In this document: in pieces, positions 36,101-51,100 of the stretch
Layout of the letters: each line of letters starts with the position of its first letter
Numbering within the stretch: position 1 is the stretch's first letter
Assembly (NCBI GenBank): GCA_028829895.1
Contig: CM054178.1
Location: 72,454,835 to 72,518,834, forward strand
DNA: 64,000 nucleotides
Direction: 5' to 3'
Source of the DNA: Sinotaia quadrata
Lineage: Eukaryota; Mollusca; Gastropoda; Architaenioglossa; Viviparidae
Program-made: the position numbers and the translations under genes
The notes under the pieces: model-generated
What the model was told of the DNA's origin: nothing
Database searches by the model: none
The model's input: the letters and a program-made list of their open reading frames with translations, nothing else

Positions 36101-39100
36101 TCTGGAAATGTCAGCACAAAGCTTTGGGATGGACTAAGGATGATCCTTCCAAACCTAAGCATATAAGCAGTACTACCAAAACAAGATGAACAAAGAAAGA
36201 TGTCTAATTTATGAATGTCTGAGGTCTGGAAATACTAGCCCCATCAAAGACACTCACCAGTATGCGTGCCTTTTCTGGTGTCAACACTTCTCCTTTATCA
36301 CACACTTTATAGTCATTAAGCATGGTAACCACGCCTGCAAAAAGTAAATCATTACATTATGAGAATAAAACATTCTGCTTTGTTAAATAAAAAAGAGAAA
36401 AAAAGAAAATTTATTAAGCATTTAAGCCTGACCAAAACTATATGGTCTGATATTAAATATTTAAAACATAAACTATTATCAGTCCCTTATATTTTTCTTG
36501 TATACACTTGTAATTCACTTGTTCTAGCACAAGGCATCCAAAATTATCTTTACAACTTTGATACTCAATAAAATATTTACTAACACACAGAATTATCAGA
36601 TAAGGAAATTTAGACAAAACCCAGGGGTTATTAAAGTAACAAAGTTGTAAACCTTAGTTAGATATGTGTATCATATTTTGATTGAATAAACCACTCAACA
36701 CACTGTGGCTTTCTCCTGTGGGATTCATTGTGAAAGAGAGGAGGAATGAAGATTTGAAAAAAAAAAATGAAGATGAACAAAACTTGGTATTCAGAAAAAC
36801 TTAATGAGTTTCTCTGCAAAGGAAAAGTTTCTCTGGTTGACTTTTTATACTTGTAAAAATATCTTTTTAACACTTTGTATTTGTAACATATCTGTACATT
36901 AAATTTCAAAATAATCTATTGGCTGACAATACCTTTTCTATGATAGTACTTTCATTTCATCATAAAAATTCTTCCCTCTAAGAATTATCCCTTTCAAATT
37001 ACAACAAAAAAAAAAAATATGGAAAACAACAATTAGTATTAAATGTCAATTTTAACAATCACCTGGAACAACTTGACATACATTCTTCATCAATCTGGTT
37101 AATGATAATAGATTGTACATTTATCTAATTATTACAATTCACATATTTTTATTCATATATGAATATGTATACTTTGTGCTGAAAACTAAATATTGCAATG
37201 TCATGATCAGAAGCAATTATGCCTATGAATCAAAAGCAAATATTCATGAAAAGATTGAGAAACTTGAGTTCCAACCTCGCTTCAGGGTAGTGGGAAGCCC
37301 AAGCTGTCGAAGCTGTGGCTCAATTGAGTGTGGGAAGTGGAGTAGCGGTCCGTCTTTTAATACAATCTTATCTGTGGCAACATTGCCAGATCTGGCATAT
37401 TCTGTAACCTTGTAGCTATTAAAAAATCTTGACAGAAGAAAAAGTATTAAAATGCAGTGCATAATAATATGAGAAAGTGAAAAAAGGGGATTAAATCTGA
37501 TGCAAGAGTTATACTATCTAAATTAATGTTGAAAAGCTCAACATGGGATATTTAAAATTCACAGGTAACATACTAAACGGCACTTAATGTATAATAGTGA
37601 TTAGAGGTAGTCCGTTACATTTTATTATTAAACTCATTTTCACAAAGAAAGTGCCAAAATAGGGATCCTACTAAAATATTTATATTTTTTTAGGTGTACA
37701 GTATTCTGTATTTTCACTCTACTAATTATATGATAATGACAAAGAATATTTCATTACACATGTTTGTACTTACTAGCAGAAAACATGGTACTGCCCAGTG
37801 CAGTTGGCAAGTGATATTAAGGCAAGGTGGGGCATGGTACAAGAGAAATCACATGCTCAAATTTGAGTTTGATAACTGGACAGGATAGCTACTGCTTTTG
37901 GTATGGAAATCAGTGCAGAGAAGACCAAATTGATGACCAACAACACCACTGGCATTGGCAATGACATTATGATTGGTGATCAGAAATTAGAAATAGGTAA
38001 TAAATTCAAGTACTTAGGTGCCATCCTGAGAGACGAGGAATCAAAACCAGAAATATTGTCCAGGATTGCGATGACAATAACAGCAATGGCAAGGCTGAAG
38101 ACAGTTTGGAAAGACAGAAATGTCTCAGTCAGCTCAAAGATTAGACTGATGCATTCCTTGGTTGTATCTGTGTTTTTATATGCCTATGAGCCATGGACCC
38201 TCACAGCAGATCTCAAAAGTAGGATACAAGCTACTGAAATGAGATGCTTTCGAAGGCTGATTGGCATTTCATATAGAGATCATGTCATGAATGAGGAAAT
38301 GGGAAACAGAATTAGGCAACAAGCCATTAGACCCTATGAAGAGCTATTGGCCATTGTGAAAAACAAAATGAAATGGTATGGGCATGTCACACGATCAACA
38401 GGGTTTGCAAAGACAATCATGCAAGATACTGTGCAAGGAGGGCGAAGGAGAGGAAGACAGAGGAAAAGATGGGAGGATAACATCTCACTCTGAGACTGAA
38501 ACTGAGCAATACAGTAAGATTAGCAGAGAACAGAATGGAATGGAGGAAACTGGTTGTCAGGTCATCAGTGGTGCCCAAAGGTTGACAAGACTAAGGGATA
38601 GATAGATAATATTAATAAACACATTACAAGTATACAAATATGTCTGCCTTCTAAACATGTTTGCTCTTGTGCAAATATCGGGAAAAAAGCTATTTGTTAT
38701 GAAGCATTTGGATTTGAAACATTTTATCTTGGATGTCTTCTGCACAAAATTCTGTGAATGATAAGAGATAATTTAAATAGTTTTAATATACAAATACATG
38801 TACTTAAAAATTGTAAAATAGAAATTTTGTGCATTTTTGCATATATGTTGTAGAAATTTTAATACCTCTATTTCAGTTAAATATTTAGTTAAATATTTTT
38901 TCTAAAGCCCAACTATATTTGAAAAAAATATATGTGTATCATTTTATAGAAACAAATTTGAAATTTTAATTTAAAATTTAAATGTTTTAAATATTTTTAA
39001 AATTTTAAATTTCATATGGTATTTCACTAGAGTTAGCACACTGAATTTCATAAAAAATATATACAGTATTCCACTAGTATACTGAATTTTATAAAAATAT

Positions 39101-42100
39101 ATGTATTAGACTGTGTAGGGTCTGATCTTTAAAATGAATAACACAATAATTTAAATGTGTACAGGCCTTAAATACACATTATGTCCATCCTGCAGGTAAC
39201 CCAGGCCTCCATCCTAGCTTTCTCCTTGTAACTATGAGTCATATTAATATCCCACTGTATGTACACAGATGGAGGGATGATTTGGTGTACCTCCCTAAAT
39301 AGGAATAACCATGCATTCATGCAAAATTTCAGCCATCTTCCTATGGGTGTGAATAAAACAACCTGTAAGACACACTTTTTGCTTTATTTATTAAATAAAT
39401 GTCTATATCCATTCACCAAAGAAATGTATAATATTAAATAATTTATGTAAAATAAACTTGCTGAAAGTTTGCAGAACAAAACTCTTACATGTGACCATTT
39501 GTATAATAAATATAGTCAACAACAATGAATAATAGTATTTCACCTTTCATTTTGACTATTTAAAAATTTTGTTAATACAATTTATTATTATTTAGTATGT
39601 TTTATGCAACCAGTTACAGGGTTCAGTGTAAATCTATAGTTAGACAACTGGTGAATGTGCAAATCTGCACAAACAGGACAATAGGACAATAACTCTTAGT
39701 GACTTTACTAACACTTGAAACCCTTATAGAATCATTGGTGCTGGATGAATCACTGGTGTTGGATGATGTAACTATTTACAAAAATATATGAGAAACAGTA
39801 GAACTGCCAACTAAATAATGGAATATTGTAGCCATCTAAACGTTGTGTGTGCTTGTGTTTACATATATATAAATATATATGGCTAACCTATAAATGATTA
39901 AGTTCAATCAACAAAAAGTTCTTACTGGCCTTGGAGATGAAATAATGCAGGTAAAACTTTATCTTCTTTTATACATACCATTCAAATGAATTTGATAAAA
40001 AGATAAAAAAAAAAAACACACACACACACACAAAAATAGATCAAATTTACCAAAAACAAAGATTCTGACAATAAATTAAATTATATGAATGTTTAGACAA
40101 TACTTAAGACTCTTCTTGAGAAATAAAAGTAGAGAATATTCAACACTAAACTTACAAATGAAAGAGTTACAAAAGTGGCCAACATTTGCTGCAATGAAGG
40201 GGAGAGAACTCTTACATGATTTGATTCTAAGGAGCAAGAGTGCATGCACATATGGACTTATAATCTGAGAATTTTTACTGTTTGATGTTTTCTGGTTGAA
40301 TTCAGCCATTGTAATCACTAATTTGTACAGAAGAAAAAACGTAACTTTTGTTTAGTCTTAAGTAAATGAGTATGAAATATTCCAGTTCAAAAGCTGGTGG
40401 TCTAAATACAACATTACTTTTAACCTGTTCGCAGTCCTAGGGCTGTTTACATGCATATATCTTAATACAGCTAGGTGTCCTATGGCTGTACATGCGCAGT
40501 GTGCATGCACAATTATTGTTACTAATGTTAGTCATTCAAAATGAGCCAATCAGTCTCCCTTAGCAGATGATTTGTATTAATTCTACCAGTGAATAGTTGT
40601 AATTAGATTGGTCATATGATAGAAAGATCGAGTTTTGTACACTCACTGCTTTGTCTTTCTCCCCAGCAGCCATTGTGTCATGTTTGTGCTGAAAAGGAAT
40701 TTTTGCAAGACATGGCTTCAAGTTGGAATGCTTTTGCTTTTATCAACTCTGTCAACCCACAGCTGAATCAGATTATGATTTAGCTGATGATTCATATTGT
40801 TTCTTTTGAGGAGGAATTTTTGCCAGCTCCTAATGATTTCACAGAAAACAGTGTGTCAAGCTGCTTGGTCAAAATGGTGTGGTGTGGTGTTCAGCATTTG
40901 TTATGTCAGATCATATTGAAAAAAAGCTTTCTTTACTTCATTTGAATGTGTAAATTTTTATGGAATTTTAATGGAACTGTTAAGAAAGATGTGCAATGAA
41001 CTCCTAAGCTAATTCTGATTTGTTGTAAACAATCATAAATCTTCACATCATATCTCCACTCTTATTTGCTATGGGCTGGCTCTTTTTGTTTGGTTCCAAG
41101 ATTTGGAGCAAGTGCCATAATTAAAATGTATATATTTCAAAATTATATATGTATATAAAATATAATTCAAATTTTCTAACAAATAAATTTAAGTGATTTT
41201 ACTCCATCATTCCACTTTTTGTCATTGTATACTCAAGTACTTTCACTTGAACGGTAAAAAACAAATTTACATTTGGACTATATTCAACTTGAGGAAATAA
41301 TTTTCATTTAGAAAATATCATAGGACAGAAAATTATGCAGAATAAATATTACTTTTGCATCTAATCAACAATGGACTTGTATTTGTTTATTCAAATATTT
41401 TTAAGTACAACAAACTGTGACAGTATGGTCATTTCTTCACATGGAGTTTCTGAAGTCAATTGTCTGTGTAATAATCAACAATGGACTTCAGTTTGCTTTT
41501 CTAAAAGAATTCTTGTGAGCACTGTTTTATGCCAGTGTAATGATTTTTTTACCTTATGTTTTTTGGAAAAAATTCATCATTTTCATTGACAGGTAAGAAA
41601 ACCTTTAATTATATATTTATTTTTAAATTTTAAATACTTTTAACATTCTTTAGTATGTATAGCATAGGTACCTACTTTGAGATTTGTTTTGGTACATTTT
41701 GAAGCTTTCATCAGACACATCTTGGGCACTGTAGCCACTGAGTAACAATACTAGGTGATTGCTTGCTTGACACTCTGTGTCTCAAAATTTTATGGGTGAG
41801 ATGATGAGGCAGCACCTTAGATATTTATCCAAAATACCATCAAAACATCCCCAAATCACTTAGACTGTATAAAATTTATTTGGGGGTGTAAGGTTTTATT
41901 TACCACTGAAAATTCAACATCGTGAGCAATTGTTTATGAGAATCATCATTCAAGATAAAGAAAAAGTAAGGGAACTTTTTATTATATATTTATTTTTGTA
42001 ATTTAAATAATATTTTTAAAATTCTGTAGTATGTTTAGCATAGGTAGCAATTTAAATTTTAAAATCCATTTATAATTATAGCCAATTTTCATTTTTTGGT

Positions 42101-45100
42101 AAGCTCACCCATTCAATTACCGCTGAGTAGCAAAACAACCTGACAGGATGATGCATAGTGTAACTATGTGATCTGACAGGCAAGAGGTTAATATGCTATA
42201 GTGGATAAATGGAAAGCTAAAGACAACTGCATAAAAATAACACAGTATCTTCATATGTACTACTTAAAATATAATTTGTACTTTATAAGACAATGCAGAA
42301 ATATAGTACAACTCAAAAAAGAATTGTCCTGAACAATAGAAAATGTAAAAGCATGAAAATAAGAAAGAAGGAAAACATGAAAAATAAACTGGCTCCTTTC
42401 AGCAAAACAAAACCAAATTTTATAAAAAATGTAATGTGACTATTAATAACCAGGTGTCTGGTGAAGTAAAAGGATAAACAGTGATTCTCTACCACAAACA
42501 TCACTGGGTTAGATTTGCTCTACTTCTAAGAGATCTGCCATTGGTAACAGATTCTTGACTCAAAACAAAATTATATGTTATCATTAAATTTTTAAAAACT
42601 TAATGAGAAAGAACAAACCCCCCCCCCCCCCAAAGATGAATTTAAAAAGTTATTAAAGATGATTTAGTAGTAAGGAGGCAAAGTTAAAAAAAAAAAATCA
42701 AGAATCACTAAAGTCAGAGTGTGGATTCAAAGGCTGACTAACTTCTGAACTTTATCTTGCTTTTCATTGGTGAAGAGTAAGCCAGTCTCTCCTTGCAGGT
42801 GGCCACTCAACTGGTGTAAGTTTGGAAGGAACTCATCTTCAGCTGATTTGCCAAGAGCTAGTCGCATCACTTTGTTTTTACCAAAGAAAAATCTACAGGA
42901 AAAGAGGAACAAAAAAGAAAAACAATACACTTGGCAATTGATTATGTTTGGTGCAGACACAAATTTAGTTGTTTTATGTTTGTAAGCATAAAGCAATATG
43001 TCCCAATATTAACTGTTTCAACAAATAAGTGAATATAATGTTATGGGTCACAATATCAGTTGCTTTGCATTATTGAACAATGATGAATGAATATGTCACA
43101 TCAATTGTTTCATGTAAGTCAGGCATATCCAAAGTGCAACCCACGGGCCAATTGCAGCCCATGTTCAAATTTCCACAGCCTCTGTCATAAAATCAATTCA
43201 GACGTGGGATTTTTCCGTAAATTTATGTTTTCCCATAAATTCAAAGAATGTCAGGCTGAATGTTCAGCTCCTACAAATTTTCACCTCACCAAATCTGGCC
43301 CTCTTTGCAAAACGTTTAGACACCCCTGATGCAAGTAATCATAAAAGTATTCATGTGTGAGAATGTGAAATAATATTATACCAGATATATCATGCATGTG
43401 GACAATGAAGTGTTGTCACAACAACTTGAACAAGTAAGTGAACAGTAATGGAATGCCACAATAGTAAGTGTAATGGGATCTTTCTTGAAAGATGATAAGG
43501 TGTCAGTATGTCTGAGTACAAAAGGCAGTCTATTCCAGGTGAAGGGACCTTGACATGAGCCAGATGCACTCCACATGACCTAGTTTCATGAAGGGTGCTA
43601 ATATTAAAGAGTATTAGAAGAAAAGTACAACTGTTGTGATGGAGTGAAAGAACAAGTATACTTTAAGCTAAGGTCAGGCAAAAACAGAGCGAGAAAACGT
43701 TTTTGCTTGATTCTGCAATGAAGAGATAGCCAGTACAGAAAAAAAAAGAATAGTGAGTAATATGTAGGGTTTTAGGGGTAGAGAGTGAAGAAGACTAGCA
43801 TGTAGGGCCATAGGGGTAGAGTGAAGAGGAGCTGTGTGAGGGCCCTAGGGGGTAGTAGTGAAGAAAAGTAATATGTAGGGTCCTAGGGATACAGTGATGA
43901 GGAGTTGAATGAGAGATCTAGGGGTTAGAAGTGAATGCATACTATGTAGGGCCCTAGGGTACAGTGAAGAGGAGTAGTGTGAGGGCTTAGAAGTGAAGAA
44001 AATATGTAGGGTTCTTTGGAACGAGAGTAAAGAATATTGAGTAGAATTATTGAATTCTAGGGTTGGGAATTAACCCATATCTTGTTGCCAGACTGTTCCC
44101 AGTCCACAATGTAGATATAGCCAAACAGCTTGAGTACTGCTAAAGGAATATTCTCATGCATGCTTATTTTTAGTCTTTCAAATGAGCCAGAGTGAAGCAA
44201 ATATGTATTTATCTTAGCAGGTGATCATTATCACTTTTACCATTTCATTGGATAGTTTTATTTAGACTGCTCATGTGATTTTTTTTTTGGGGGGGGCACA
44301 TATTGTGCATTACTTCAACATGGAAATCTTGCAAGTCATGACTTTGAATGCATTGAGGGTCTGTGTCAGCCTTACAGCCAAATTTGGACTTAAAACAGAT
44401 GATTCTTCTGATTTATTTAACAGAAGTGTTCAGTAGTTTTATTCATCAGAAGTATTCATTGGAAAATTAATATTTACCAGCCCCTACATTGATGAGAGAT
44501 GCTGAGCCGTATTTGCCCAAATTTGTATTTGTTTCAAAATGGCAGGGTACCACATGCAACAGCACATGTGTTTGCTGTAAATAATGGAGAATAAATCCAA
44601 TGGAGTATAAATCCAATTTGGAGAAAGATACTACAGTAGACATGTGTATCCTGATGCATTACTACCACAACCCAAAATTCATGAAATATCTCATGTGTTG
44701 TTCTACTCAGGTAAGCAAATTTTGCCAATTTATTTATTTACTTACTATGATCTCAAAAGATTGGAAACCTAGTATTGATCATTATTTTTCTACATATATA
44801 AATATTTATATTCATCCTTTTTTCCTAAAGTTATGTCAGATCATACATTTCATCTGCTTCTGAGTTGTTTACACTTTTCAGACAAGAGCTTGCCTATAGA
44901 ACATGACCTAATCAATAAAATTTTAAAGATTAAATATTTAAAAAAATACTAATTTTTAATTCTTTAGTATGTTTGGCATTTGCAACTCTTTACTTTTTCA
45001 GAATCCATTTATAATTACAACCACTTTTCATTTTTTAGTAAGGTCACCCATACTTTTGAGTGGCAAAATAACCTGAGAGGCTCACACACTGCATTACTAT

Positions 45101-48100
45101 GTGATCTGACAGACTAGAGGTCAGAGAAAAGTGAGTTATATTGAGGGCTCTTTGGGACACTGAGCGAAGATATTGAAAAGTATACGGGGTTCTAGGGCTC
45201 TCCAAGTGATCTAAGCAGTGTTTTGAACTTAGTTGAAAGAAAATTTTTACACAAATTTTCAGTCAGTGTCAATGCTTTTTTTTATAAAAACAGTAGAGTG
45301 GGTATTTGAAATGAATTTTACAATACATAATTTTGTCAATGGTCTATAGCAGGGGGTCTCCAAACTTTGGCCCAAGGGCCGCATGCAGACCATGAGGCCC
45401 TCTCATGTGGCCCATGGAGACCTTTTCGTCTATGGAAAAAAATTACAGAAATTTACGTTGTTCCTGCCAAGATCAGCCGCTGCTTATGTGGATGTTATGT
45501 TTTTACCAAATTTTACCGGCTGATCTCAATTAATTAATTTTAATATATTTAATTAATATTTTAATTAATTAATTACTTTTAACCATGTAAAGTAACTTCT
45601 AAATTTTTCTATCTCTAATCTCTGAGAGTTGAGAAGGAACAAACAACTCTGACCCAGATTTGGAATAAAGGAGGGTTATTGATATGGGTCACTGATTGTT
45701 ACATAAGTTGGACATATTCTTAGTATCCAGTCCACCCAGTCTATAGTATATGAGCAATCAACTGTGACTATTAGACAAAGCCAGGAAAACAACTCAGTTA
45801 TAGCCCGGAGGCTGACGAATTCTAGAATCTTCCTCACAAACCCCAGAATCATATATAAGGGCAGATTCGAGACTAACAAGCCAAGTGCTTGAGATTCGAA
45901 ATTGTGCCAGATCTGTAACTGAATCTGTGTATAACTTCATCTTCATGAACTGATTCAGTGACTGTGAAACAAAACTGTGATTTTGTACTATGTTGTGTAT
46001 TCGTTTACAGATTATTCAAGATCATTTTGTTGTGACGGTATGCAGAACTGTTTCCAGGCGTGACTCTCTTAACCCTTTAAGGGGCAGACGTTTTTCCTTT
46101 TTCTAACTCTGAAGGGGCAAGATTTTTCAGGGTTTCAGTGAGATTTAGGGTTACGTTAGTAAAAACATCATATCTTAGGTATTAGTGCATATATTTCAAT
46201 GAAATAAAATGCAAAATGAAAGGAAATGAAAGCAGATTTATTAATATCCTTAATTGAAGTATACTTTCAGGTGTTAAATTTGAATCCTTGCATGAAAATA
46301 TATATTTACACAAAAAAAATATTGTCCAGTTATTGTCCGCTACAAACACTATGTACACACACTTTGTTGATGCCGGGAACACTAATCTGTCATCAGACAC
46401 CCAATACATTTCTTTTTTTGGCAGATTATAAATTCCTATCAAAATCATAAGCCCAAAATAAGCCTTAATTTCAGTGGCATTAGTTTCCTTCCAACCTGAA
46501 TCGCCATTTTGTTTTTCCACGATTTTCGGACGTGCATACTCGTTCATTTATTCTGATATCTTGTCAAACGTTTCTACTTTGAAAAACTAGCCAGCTGAGT
46601 ACTGTCATTAATTCCAGTCACATTCGGCCCCATTTCTGTTATAAATTCCGATATATTCAGTGCTAAAGTACTACTATTCCAACCATGTGCGTCTCCAGAT
46701 ACCCCTCCCCGCTACTTCTCTTCGATATCCTCAGAATCTGATGAACTCTCCTCTAAAATTTGAAAGATGCAACATGTGCACGCTACTGACATTAATGTCA
46801 CTTCTAATCCTATCATCCGATTCAAAATAAACTTCTCTTACCTCATTATCCGATAAATTGAATCAATTAAACTCCTCATTATCGCTCGACGATTCTAGAA
46901 ATCCATTTGAAACACCAAACGCGAAAAACAAAGAAAACTTTATGAAAAAATGAATGCTGCCACATGAAAACACTTAAAAATGGCGCGGAAATCGTTGTAC
47001 AAACGTCATGCTTCCTGTAGACACCGGAAGTCTCACGATTTCTCGAACGATATGAGAAAAAAAAAGCACTGGTTGTTACGGACGCTTTTGGACGTTTTGC
47101 CCTTTCGGTAGTAAAAACGTTTTGGGCCGCTCTGCCCCTTAAAGGGTTAACCAGACTTTTACCCGCCAGTCATCTTTGATACAGGAACAAGATTACGGCT
47201 CATAGGCCACATCAGGTGAACCATTATTATGTTTTGTTCGCGTAATAACTGTAATCTGTACAGGTTTCTCTGATTATTCGTAAATTCCTTATCTATTTTC
47301 TGATTCTTCCTTAACGTCTTTTATTGCCTAAAACTGTATTAGTATCTAATTTTGATTATTGACATTTTTTGAGAATTGTTGTAAGATAAATTAGAGACTG
47401 TATTGACTATATGCTTAACCATAAATTCCTAGTAATTGTTCTAAATTGCCAAATGACGTAATGACATTAGAAAGACGGTCAAGTGCAAGTTTTAGGATAG
47501 TTCCCGTCATTGATAGAGAGATAAAGACCACATCGGGTGACTGTGAGTGTTGATTGTAAGGAGGAATTATTGTTTGTGTATTATTTATGAATATAATATC
47601 ATAAATTTATAATTAAGCAATTAACAGAGTACCTTGCCACAAATTGTTTCGGGTCATTTGCAGCTATAATTGCGACAAAATTAGTTCGCTTAATCAGGTT
47701 TTCTGAGTGATATTGTGTGCAAGATACTTTCAGTTTCACTATTTATTCATGTTGAATTCACTTTATTTTAGTGCCCAGCGATGGCCGAGAAGAGGAAAAG
47801 AAAAATAGGAGTGTCGGCAATTTCAACAAGAATGGAATTTGAAATACTTCTTCATCCAATCCGGCGAGAAGGCATAGTGTGTGATTTGCAATGAAACCAT
47901 GGCTGTGATGAAAGAATACAACCTGCACCGTCATCATCAAATTTCTTATAGTAGGAAGTCCCACTCATTTCTTTCTACTTGATATTGTACAAATGTTTTA
48001 TGCTCAAATGTGTGCTCAGATAAAATAAGGTTGTATAGAAAAAATTATGATGACAGCTTTAATACTTTTTTTTAGATATCGTCAATTTAGAGTAATAATT

Positions 48101-51100
48101 TGCAATCCAACATTTTTCAGACATAATGAATGTGCAATTTGTCAAGTTCAGTACAAGTAAAATATAAATCACACAGATCAATAGTCTAACAATTTAAATT
48201 AACATACTCACAGACAAGAAGAATAAACAGACATAATGCAGAATTAAAATTTCAGTTTATTATAAACTGCAAAGGAAAACGTGCTTTTGTTTCATAAAAT
48301 TGCGTACAAAATGCAATAAACTGTAATATTCATGGCATCATAGCATATGCAAATGCTGAACAAAGTATATCCAGAATGTATATTATTAAATCATGTGCCT
48401 TGTAGTTAAAGCTATTTTGTTTCAAAGGCATAGCAACAACATTGAGGAAATTATTTGAAGCTGAAAATGACCATTTCAAGAAATTTTAAGCAAAAAAAAA
48501 AAAAAAAAAAAGCAGTAACCAAGCATTATACAGAAAACGTTAAAAAACAAATTGTCATACCTTTAAAACTATATGACATACAGAGTTGATTTACAATTAC
48601 ATATCAAAATGATCAGTAAACTGTAATCTATCTAAATATATAAAAATAATTTACGTTTAATCATTTATTTCATTTACATTTTTTATTTCATTATAAAGAA
48701 AATGAAAATGGACAAATTGTCACAATCTGAAACTATACAAAACAGTTATGGTTCACCTATTAAAGTGATCAGCAGGCTGTTGTACATATAAATTATAACT
48801 AAGCAAAATATTTATACAACATTTATTTCTTTTAATATTTTTAATACAAAACTTAATATTTGAAATCTAAAAACTGTATGCTTGTGTCACAAAGATCGGG
48901 CAGTGGACTCGCCAGGATTATTATTTTTAAAATTAGATTTTGCTGCGCATGGTTTTCCTTGAGTTCTGTTCTGATAACTGCCCTTTACTTACTTCTTTTC
49001 TCTACTTTGTTTTATTATTATTTACATCATTTATCATTTAGAACGTTTTATTACCAAATGGTTTGTGGAACAAACAATTATAGTCACCACATGAAAGAGA
49101 ACCTGTAGTGTAATATAATTAATCACATTCATCAAAAATTAGTAATTTGTCTACTATTGTTTTGAAAAGGTGAGTGTGGTGTCTGCATTATACTGTCTTG
49201 TATTGTTCAAATTCTGCACTCCATATACTCTTGCAAACAAATACATCAGCATACGTAATCCTTGCAAGCATAATAAAAGAGCTAGACAAACATCTATGGT
49301 GTATACTTGTTGGACACTGTGACGAACAACAAACAGGTCCTAAGTAGTGCTGGCTAGTCACTGAGGGGCTGAAAAAAGTTGTGACAGTGGAGATGTAACG
49401 TAGACGATAGCGGTATACTACAGCGACGTTCTCCACTGTCTTTGTTCAAAACCCCGTCCCTTCATGGGTAGTTGTGACAGCTTGGTATATTATTCTATAT
49501 GCATATATTACATCAATGATATAAAAAGATGTTGAACGCATGGAATTACTAATTCTATCTTCCTAAAAAATCAAAACACGTCATTTTATTTTGATGGTCT
49601 TGTGACCAAGTGTTAAATCGATGAAAATGTGCATGAAAACTTTATTGTTAAAACAGTGCCTTAACCGTGTATACATGATTTAAAGAAACATTGACATATT
49701 TATACAATTACAATGTAGGCTATGAATAGAAGATCATTTCATTTATTTAAAATAATGAATATGCACAATAAAATAAACACACACAATATAGTAACAAAAA
49801 TGTATAAATTAATATTAAGTCTTGAACAGGGTAATGTACTTAATCCCAATATCTTCATATTGATAAAGAAGAAAAATAGGTTAATTCATATAATCAGTCA
49901 CAATACATATTTTATAAAAAGAAAATTCTTCGTGCAAAACTCTATAGTCAGCAGTTGTCCCTACTAAACAAACTTGGCATCCATATCATCATAGTCCATG
50001 GTATCACCCACTTAAAAATATGAATATTTTTGTACTGCTCCATAAATATTATCTTAGCACTACTGCTGCTACTGTGAACTTCTAAAACCCCACCAATGAA
50101 AAACCCACTGTCATAATATACAGCAACACGCTCACCTTAGCTTGTAAATCCATCATCTTGTTTCAGTCTCTTTGGTGGTTGGCTACTTGAAAAATTATCT
50201 ACATCAGTTGTTCTTGCCACTTCAGTTTCATCTAGGTTACTACCTGCATTTACCAACAGCTCAGTATGTGCACAATCAGATACTGGCATACCGTCTTGTA
50301 AATATTTGCATAAATTATCAACAAGATTGCTGATGTTTTTACCTTTTATTTTTAAATTCTGACTTTTAGCACCCATAATTAACCTATGATATCTTATCAG
50401 TTATCTGGAGCTTGAGTGCATTTTTTTAAAGCAGGGATGGTGTGACATGCCTGAAGTAAGTTTGTATGGCAGCTCTTTCTAATTCTAGACAAGGTCCTCC
50501 AACATTCTAGACTTTCTTGATGACATCAAGTTTAGCCTTAAAAATAAAATATGCTCACAAAAAAAAATTTCACATAAATGAACATTAAAAAATACTCACA
50601 AACAGATATGAAAGTGGTTTCAACTGATCGTACAGGGCAGAATAATCAGTATTAGCGTTGGCAGAGCTTGTCTCAGAAACGAGAGCCATGAATGTGACAT
50701 GAACTGAGAAAGATGCTACGGAGTTTACAATTTAACAAGAACCGCATGGACTAATAATCCCTTATTTAGTTATTATGTTATGATTTTGGAAAGATGTTGA
50801 AATGCTGAATAAAATTATATATTTTCCCACGATTTTGTGAAAAATATTTGACCCCCCAAAATTGTCTCAAACTTTAAATTTGTTGGTGTTAACTGTTATT
50901 CTTAACATACAATTATGAAAAAAATATGAGTGTAGAAAGTTATCTCTCTTCTTTTTAAATCAGAATTTAGGTTATAAATCAATGCAGGGATTACAAAATT
51001 CTTTAAAATGGTACCCAAAAACAAACAACTATTAAAGTAAATTATGTAGGTAACAAGTAACAACAAACATACCGACTATCTGGCCATTTTCCTCGAATCT

